Of a stretch of DNA of 64,000 bases, positions 59,655 to 64,000 are shown in pieces. The DNA comes from an uncultured Lachnospiraceae bacterium (GTDB taxonomy: Bacteria > Bacillota > Clostridia > Lachnospirales > Lachnospiraceae). The first letter of the stretch is position 1. Each line of letters begins with the position of its first letter. The DNA is taken from the NCBI GenBank assembly GCA_905203555.1, contig CAJKWK010000004.1, positions 1 through 64,000 of the forward strand, given 5' to 3'. A program made the translations under genes and the position numbers. The notes under the pieces were generated by a model that saw only the letters and a list, made by a program, of their open reading frames with translations, was not told where the DNA came from and did no database searches.

Positions 59655-60035
59655 ATGGCAAAACCAATCAAACTTACTGTCCACGCAGATTTTAAGGAGC
59701 AGGGAGACCGAAGTACCGAAATTTCCTGCGACGATGCAATCATTATTTTCTCCAATGTAAACGGAGCGGTCATGAATACCGGTAAACAAGGAGACGGATC
59801 ATTAACCAGGCAAGTCGATGCTTATTGCGTAGGCTTTCCTTCCCAGCCTGATATGATGACACGCCTGTCACAGGCAATTTTGCCATTGATTATGCAGTCG
59901 GAAGATGCAAAGATCAATCAGTATAACATGGTTAATCTTTTACAGTTTCTGATCACAAACAGCGGACTGGAAGATAAGGTCAAGATGTATGTAAGCGAAG
60001 AATTGATCGCAAATACAGAAGGAGGAAAATCATGA
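59655..60035 (+). CDS. Unknown 126-aa protein
   Basis: MAKPIKLTVHADFKEQGDRS, then IFSNVNGAVMNTGKQGDGSL. Soluble alpha/beta. The ATG at 59655 has no ribosome site nearby: the only AGGAGG is some 80 nt upstream, before a stable hairpin. It overlaps the next gene by 4 nt (ATGA). Function unknown. Confidence 0.55.
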   Translation: MAKPIKLTVHADFKEQGDRSTEISCDDAIIIFSNVNGAVMNTGKQGDGSLTRQVDAYCVGFPSQPDMMTRLSQAILPLIMQSEDAKINQYNMVNLLQFLITNSGLEDKVKMYVSEELIANTEGGKS

Positions 60036-61726
60036 GGTACAGAAAAACTGTAATAATGACAGCTGCGGCACTGATATGCCTTTCCCTGTTTGGCTGCCAA
60101 AAAAAAGAAGAAGAAACGGGGCCGGTAGAAGAAATATTAACAGCCATCACGCTGGATCAACTTACTCCAGGGAATTTTTACGTGAAATCTGGAGAATCCT
60201 ATTACCTGCTTCCAATTGAAGATGCAAATTTTGAAGCGAAAGAGTATAAAGCAACCAATGATAGTATGAATGGGATGACGGATCCTGCAGATAACCGGCT
60301 TCTTGATTTCACTTTAAAGGATGCTGCAATCCCAACGCTTTACAAAAATGACCAATTGATTTATGTTTCAAATGGATCTATTTCCGAATTTAAGTGGGAG
60401 CGGTTCAAAGATTATGGTTATTCCATCGGACTGTCGGGATTAGAAACCAGTCAGTCCGGAAAAATCAAATCCGGTGCACAAACGACTGTAGCAGCAAATG
60501 CTAATATACAGGTAGGCCTTTCCACACTTCCCCTTTCTAATGAAACCGACCTGACTGTAGATAAAATCAATGGGACCGCTATCACATCCCAATATGTAAA
60601 CGATGCTGGTGTCATTACTGGAATGAGTAAAGATGCGACTGCACAGATTGAGTTTTATCTTGGAACAGCACCTGCGCCTATTACCACAGTTGCTGATACC
60701 AGGTACTTCAAATCTTTTGAATTGTATCAAACAACAAAATACTCTTTATCAACCGACGGATATGCGGTAATTGAGGTTCCATCCTATTTTAAAAGTGGAT
60801 ACTACCTTCTGAATGACACAGGGTTTGTGAAGTTTTTAAATGTAGATCGAGGAATTGATGAAAGCGGCATCGTTTTAGATACCCCTTATTATTATGAGGG
60901 AAGTGATGGGGACACCTTAACATTTTATGAATGGCAGGAGGCAAACGGCATTACATCTTCTGGAAACAATCCTGCACAGACATCAACTGAAAAAATTGAG
61001 GTGACAGATTACCAGGAAAAACAGAAAATAACCATTGATTCTTCGCAGCAGGAATTAAATATCTCGGTAGCATACAAATATATCAGTGACGAAACAAGGA
61101 ATGACGCCAGTAAGAACGGAAAATTCCCAAGGATTTTCCTGATGGATCCAGTTGGTAATGTGATACGCCTGGAGGAAGATGAAAGTCAAACATATGGTTC
61201 CGATAACCAGGAAGGATATGTTTATCTTGTTGGTACAGTCGATGGACCCGCAGCAGGAGAATGGTATTTATTGTATGATAACTTCGAAAACACTTATAAA
61301 TCAGTTGACATACAGATCAGTAGCGGCAATGCCACGAGCTACCTGCATAATTCCACTAATGGTAGCATTTCTATCTATTATGATGCATCACCTGCCGCCC
61401 ATGACTTTACAATTACCTGGGAAAATGCAGATCGGGCAGTTCAGGAGTTAAAAATTACGGCTCCAGATGGAACTGTATATTCCAAAGAAACGACTCCAGG
61501 AAATATCATGGCAGATGAGTACGGTAAATTTGTCATTAAAGTTCCAAATTTAATTACCGGCTCCTATAAATTTGAACTGCGTGGAGAAAAGCTTGGCAGA
61601 GTATGGGTAGACAGCCAGGAATCTGTTTCACTAAATACGGAGCTTCCATCAAATGATATTGCAGAAGGCGATACAGAAACCGCTGCACCATCAGACAACA
61701 CGACAGAAACATCAGTAGCAAATTAA
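60032..61726 (+). CDS. Predicted lipoprotein, 564 aa
   Basis: GGAGGAAAATC upstream, start overlapping the previous stop. Signal peptide ending in the lipobox LFGC near residue 22, so anchored on the outer face of the membrane. The mature part is beta-rich with Ig-like or pre-peptidase-like segments (QQELNISVAYKYISDETRND, then FTITWENADRAVQELKITAP). The Ser/Thr/Asp-rich C-terminus looks disordered. No enzymatic motif seen. Probably a surface or transfer-associated protein. Confidence 0.6.
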   Translation: MRYRKTVIMTAAALICLSLFGCQKKEEETGPVEEILTAITLDQLTPGNFYVKSGESYYLLPIEDANFEAKEYKATNDSMNGMTDPADNRLLDFTLKDAAIPTLYKNDQLIYVSNGSISEFKWERFKDYGYSIGLSGLETSQSGKIKSGAQTTVAANANIQVGLSTLPLSNETDLTVDKINGTAITSQYVNDAGVITGMSKDATAQIEFYLGTAPAPITTVADTRYFKSFELYQTTKYSLSTDGYAVIEVPSYFKSGYYLLNDTGFVKFLNVDRGIDESGIVLDTPYYYEGSDGDTLTFYEWQEANGITSSGNNPAQTSTEKIEVTDYQEKQKITIDSSQQELNISVAYKYISDETRNDASKNGKFPRIFLMDPVGNVIRLEEDESQTYGSDNQEGYVYLVGTVDGPAAGEWYLLYDNFENTYKSVDIQISSGNATSYLHNSTNGSISIYYDASPAAHDFTITWENADRAVQELKITAPDGTVYSKETTPGNIMADEYGKFVIKVPNLITGSYKFELRGEKLGRVWVDSQESVSLNTELPSNDIAEGDTETAAPSDNTTETSVAN

Positions 61727-61734
61727 CGAAAAAA

Positions 61735-61776
61735 AATAAACAATCCGACAATTTTGTTTGGTTGTTTATTTTTTGC
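61735..61776 (+). terminator. Terminator after the lipoprotein gene
   Basis: AATAAACAA and CC pair with GG and TTGTTTATT across a 13-nt loop, then TTTTTG. Confidence 0.8.
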
Positions 61777-61795
61777 AATTCGTCATACTTTTTTC

Positions 61796-61804
61796 CTCAT
61801 AATT
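61796..61804 (+). promoter_or_regulatory. CTCATAATT box before the second transglutaminase
   Basis: 84 nt before the ATG at 61889. Confidence 0.5.
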
Positions 61805-61814
61805 AAAAAGCAAC

Positions 61815-61851
61815 TTGAACTACCCATGTCTGACTGCGTTAAATGGGTTTT
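61815..61851 (+). repeat. GAACTAC-hairpin in the leader of the 61889 gene
   Basis: TTGAACTACCCAT, 15 nt, ATGGGTTTTA: a 6-bp ACCCAT/ATGGGT stem followed by TTTT and later GAAGTCGGG. It resembles the other GAACTAC-hairpin elements. Within a 5' leader it could also act as an attenuator. Confidence 0.45.
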
Positions 61852-61888
61852 ACTGCGGAAGTCGGGATAAAGGAGGAATAGAAATAAG

Positions 61889-62890
61889 ATGCTATCACGC
61901 AAAATCACAGCGATCGTTTTAACTGTTTGTTTTAGCTTTACTCCATGTTACGCCATCAACTCGACAGATTTCTTAAGAAATAATTCTGTCGGCGAAGGTG
62001 TATTGGAATATGCAGACAAGGAAATTTATTTTTTTGAACGAAATCCTTACCGTATCAAATTTTCACAAGATTATACAGGTATATATTTATGGGATAATAA
62101 TCATCACCTATATTGTGTGAAAAATGGTCAACCTGTTACATTTACCATGGATTACCTGCGCTCATGGCAGAAAGAAATCAATAGAAAAGAGCAGTTAGAG
62201 CAAGCTGTGAGCGATTTTCTCTATGCTTATGAAAATCATATTGGGTATAATGCTCCTTTTTGGAACACAAATGATATAAGGGAATTATTTGTATTTGAGA
62301 TGCTCATATCAGATTCACTTTCTACTTCCTTGATGTTTGTGGGACAAGATAATCTAATTTCTTTTGAATATAACGACAGTAATCCGGATATTTTTACAAT
62401 CAAAATGAATACTAAAGAGCAAGTAGAGAAATTTAGACAGGAGGTAAGCATTACAAATCAAATTCTACAGGAATGTGATACTCTCGTAAATGCAACTTCT
62501 GATCCTTTTGAGAAAATCCGGCGAATCAATCATCTGATTACCGAAAAACTCACTTATAATGGTCAAAAAAAGTGTTCCGGAACAGGATATACTGAAATTG
62601 ATGCATTATGCTATGGAACAGGCACCGTATGTGCTGGATATACCAACTTATTTAAACTTTTATGCGATCGTTACGGTATTGAGACAGAAATTATAGAAGA
62701 AGATCCAAACCAGGAAAATTATCATTCATGGAATGCTAATTGTATTAACGGAAACTGGTATTACACAGATACAACCTGGAATGATGGTTTGAATGACTGT
62801 TTTTTACTGCTAACAAAAGAAGAATTTGATGCGCGTAGGACAGAAATGATGATGACAACAGAGACAACCATTGCAACATCCGAATCGTGA
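61889..62890 (+). CDS. Second secreted transglutaminase-like protein
   Basis: 333 aa, AAAGGAGGAATAGAAATAAG upstream. Signal peptide MLSRKITAIVLTVCFSFTPC, an unknown N-terminal part, then the transglutaminase-like core with GTVCAGYTNLFKLLC (C248), ENYHSWNANCINGNW (H279) and YYTDTTWND for the aspartate. Only distantly related to the protein at 26982. Single-gene unit with its own terminator. Likely acts on cell-surface or wall proteins. Confidence 0.78.
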   Translation: MLSRKITAIVLTVCFSFTPCYAINSTDFLRNNSVGEGVLEYADKEIYFFERNPYRIKFSQDYTGIYLWDNNHHLYCVKNGQPVTFTMDYLRSWQKEINRKEQLEQAVSDFLYAYENHIGYNAPFWNTNDIRELFVFEMLISDSLSTSLMFVGQDNLISFEYNDSNPDIFTIKMNTKEQVEKFRQEVSITNQILQECDTLVNATSDPFEKIRRINHLITEKLTYNGQKKCSGTGYTEIDALCYGTGTVCAGYTNLFKLLCDRYGIETEIIEEDPNQENYHSWNANCINGNWYYTDTTWNDGLNDCFLLLTKEEFDARRTEMMMTTETTIATSES

Positions 62891-62905
62891 ACGGACAAAA
62901 AGAAG

Positions 62906-62928
62906 AGGAGTGCGAAAGCACTCCTTTT
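62906..62928 (+). terminator. Terminator after the second transglutaminase
   Basis: AGGAGTGC-GAAA-GCACTCCT, a GAAA tetraloop hairpin, then TTTG. Confidence 0.9.
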
Positions 62929-62930
62929 GC

Positions 62931-62980
62931 GAACGACTCGGTCATTGAATAGCTGAGGATTCCCACTCAGAAGTCCTAAA
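62931..62980 (+). repeat. Dispersed palindrome, copy at the end of the helicase gene
   Basis: GCGAACGACTCGG, palindrome 62937-62957 (degenerate on its right arm), then GATTCCCACTCAGAAGTCC. The stop codon of the helicase gene lies within the conserved CCTAAAT segment. Confidence 0.6.
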
Positions 62981-64000
62981 TCTGTCGAAGAGGGAACATT
63001 TTTACTCCGTTTTGAAATTTTACCGCAATCAACGCCATATTCTTTTGCGTTACCGTACCGGTGCCAAATCGGCTATGAGTCACTGCTTGTCCAATTGAAA
63101 AAAATAACGGAGAGCCTTCATGGAATTCTGAAACATCTGCGATATTCTGTTTCCGCTTCGCATCCAACGCTTCCTGTCTTAACCGCTCCGTATGTTTATC
63201 CATCTGTATTTCTTTAAGGAACATGGATGGTTTTACTTCCGTTACCTTACCCTTTTTTCCTTCTTTTTTGCAGTAATTTAAGAGATACAATGTTTCCTTT
63301 GCCCTCGTCATTGCCACATAAAAAAGACGTCGTTCTTCTTCTAATTCGCTACTCGTTTCTGCTTTCTTACTGGGAATTGTCTTTTCGCAGCAATCCACAA
63401 TAAACACCGTATCCCACTCCAAGCCCTTTGCGCGGTGCATTGTAGCTAAAATGATGCCGTTTTCCGACCTCGTTTTCAAAATCTGGCGATGGGCCTGCAC
63501 ATGAACTTGTGCGGCACGATACCATGCCTGCACATCTTGATATTTTCTGGATTCTGCAAGAAAAAAGTCCAGTTTACTAAACAGAATAGATTCCTCAATA
63601 TCCGCTTTCTCAGCGTAATCACTGAGATACGCCGCATAACCAAGTCGATGGATAATGCCGGAAACCTGGGAAGAAAGTGACTGATTTCGTAAGGAGATGA
63701 TATGCCAATACATTTCCAATACCACATCTACCGCTTTTTGCTTATAGGAACTCTGTCTGCTTGCCGCTTGCACCAGAGCGTTTTCCGTGAACTCCTCCAT
63801 GTTACGAAAATTTGCTTCTTTCAAATAACGGTTAGGGCGGTTCAGGATACGAAGAAAATCCTCCGGATTCCAATTTCCATTAATTAAATTCAGATAAGAT
63901 AGAATATCACGGAACATAAAATGCTCGTAAGGATCCTTGATTGCTTCACCTGCCGAATAAGCAATACCATATTGAGCCAATACGGCAGCTAAATCTTCCA
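62976..64000 (-). CDS. UvrD/PcrA-type helicase, C-terminal part (runs off the window)
   Basis: The frame is open to the window edge, so at least 341 C-terminal residues are visible; the start is outside. GIILATMHRAKGLEWDTVFI (motif V) and EERRLFYVAMTRAKETLYLL (motif VI) are superfamily-1 helicase motifs. The end carries the PcrA-type tail GQAVTHSRFGTGTV. It unwinds DNA 3'-5' in repair or plasmid replication. It lies convergent to the transglutaminase gene, and no terminator of its own is evident. Confidence 0.9.
   Translation of the reverse strand, partial: EDLAAVLAQYGIAYSAGEAIKDPYEHFMFRDILSYLNLINGNWNPEDFLRILNRPNRYLKEANFRNMEEFTENALVQAASRQSSYKQKAVDVVLEMYWHIISLRNQSLSSQVSGIIHRLGYAAYLSDYAEKADIEESILFSKLDFFLAESRKYQDVQAWYRAAQVHVQAHRQILKTRSENGIILATMHRAKGLEWDTVFIVDCCEKTIPSKKAETSSELEEERRLFYVAMTRAKETLYLLNYCKKEGKKGKVTEVKPSMFLKEIQMDKHTERLRQEALDAKRKQNIADVSEFHEGSPLFFSIGQAVTHSRFGTGTVTQKNMALIAVKFQNGVKMFPLRQI

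Noticed and set aside
4248..61804. CATAATT boxes as ordinary sigma-A -10 elements only
   Set aside because: Most lack a -35 at 16-18 nt, and the conserved flanking TCC and trailing T exceed a normal -10. The possibility remains that sigma-A acts with an activator.
1..64000. Phage genome
   Set aside because: No capsid, terminase, portal or tail genes; the lysozyme domain belongs to a secreted protein among conjugation-type genes.
1..64000. tRNA or rRNA genes
   Set aside because: I found no cloverleaf or rRNA-like segment when reading the intergenic regions by eye.

Overview
The window reads as one stretch of a large conjugative or mobilizable element (plasmid or ICE) of an anaerobic gut-type Firmicute, most likely Lachnospiraceae or a close clostridial relative. 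The grounds are moderate-to-low GC, strong AGGAGG ribosome sites, LPXTG surface proteins, a PspA operon, a DUF4317 protein, oxygen-sensitive NrdD/NrdG, a MOBV-type relaxase, and genes typical of clostridial mobile elements (DUF1848, DUF262, VbhA-like antitoxin). I see no rRNA, tRNA, capsid or tail genes. I also see no VirB4 or VirD4 ATPase and no replication initiator in these 64 kb, so those must lie outside if the element is self-transmissible.

Layout. 1-2.9 kb: a membrane-stress operon (TPM-like membrane protein, lipoprotein, PspA). 3-8.5 kb: a DUF4317 protein, then a MoxR-type AAA+ ATPase, a VWA protein carrying an HEALH motif, and a small partner. 8.6-22.7 kb: DNA metabolism, with a 1337-aa DnaE whose PHP domain holds a coiled-coil insert, a DnaQ-like exonuclease, an SbcC/RecF-like ATPase, two OB-fold-like candidate SSBs, and an actin-like partition ATPase with a downstream candidate adaptor. 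22.7-27.9 kb: cell-surface genes (an 849-aa LPKTG adhesin, a Pro-Glu-rich LPKTG protein, a secreted transglutaminase). A run of perfect inverted repeats at 26.4-26.8 kb looks like a structured RNA. 28-31.9 kb: proteins I do not recognise. 32-35.3 kb: nrdDG behind two NrdR-box-like sites. 35.5-40.8 kb: an HD protein, small genes, DUF1848, and a DUF262/VbhA-like reading frame split by an IS200/IS605 element with tnpB and tnpA. 40.9-45.7 kb: RecJ, an unknown protein, a guanylate-kinase-like protein and a minus-strand orphan. 46-56.6 kb: conjugation-type genes (1420-aa membrane protein, lysozyme/C39 wall hydrolase split by an in-frame TGA, anchored secreted proteins, relaxase). 56.7-64 kb: topoisomerase III, small proteins, a lipoprotein, a second transglutaminase and a UvrD/PcrA-type helicase running off the right edge.

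Regulation. Twenty-two intergenic copies of CATAATT, nearly always YCCATAATT, all on the plus strand, sit about 27-130 nt before the first gene of almost every plus-strand transcription unit, usually just after the previous unit's terminator. This suggests an element-wide promoter class. A second motif, TTTTCTTATCCGCAA (one base from a DnaA box), marks six control regions. Most units end in clear intrinsic terminators.

Together the genes describe an element that carries much of its own DNA synthesis and repair (polymerase, proofreading, SSB, topoisomerase, RecJ, helicase, dNTP supply), partitions with an actin-like system, remodels the host envelope and surface, and is mobilized by a MOBV relaxase. 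All functions are inferred from sequence read by eye; no database search was possible.
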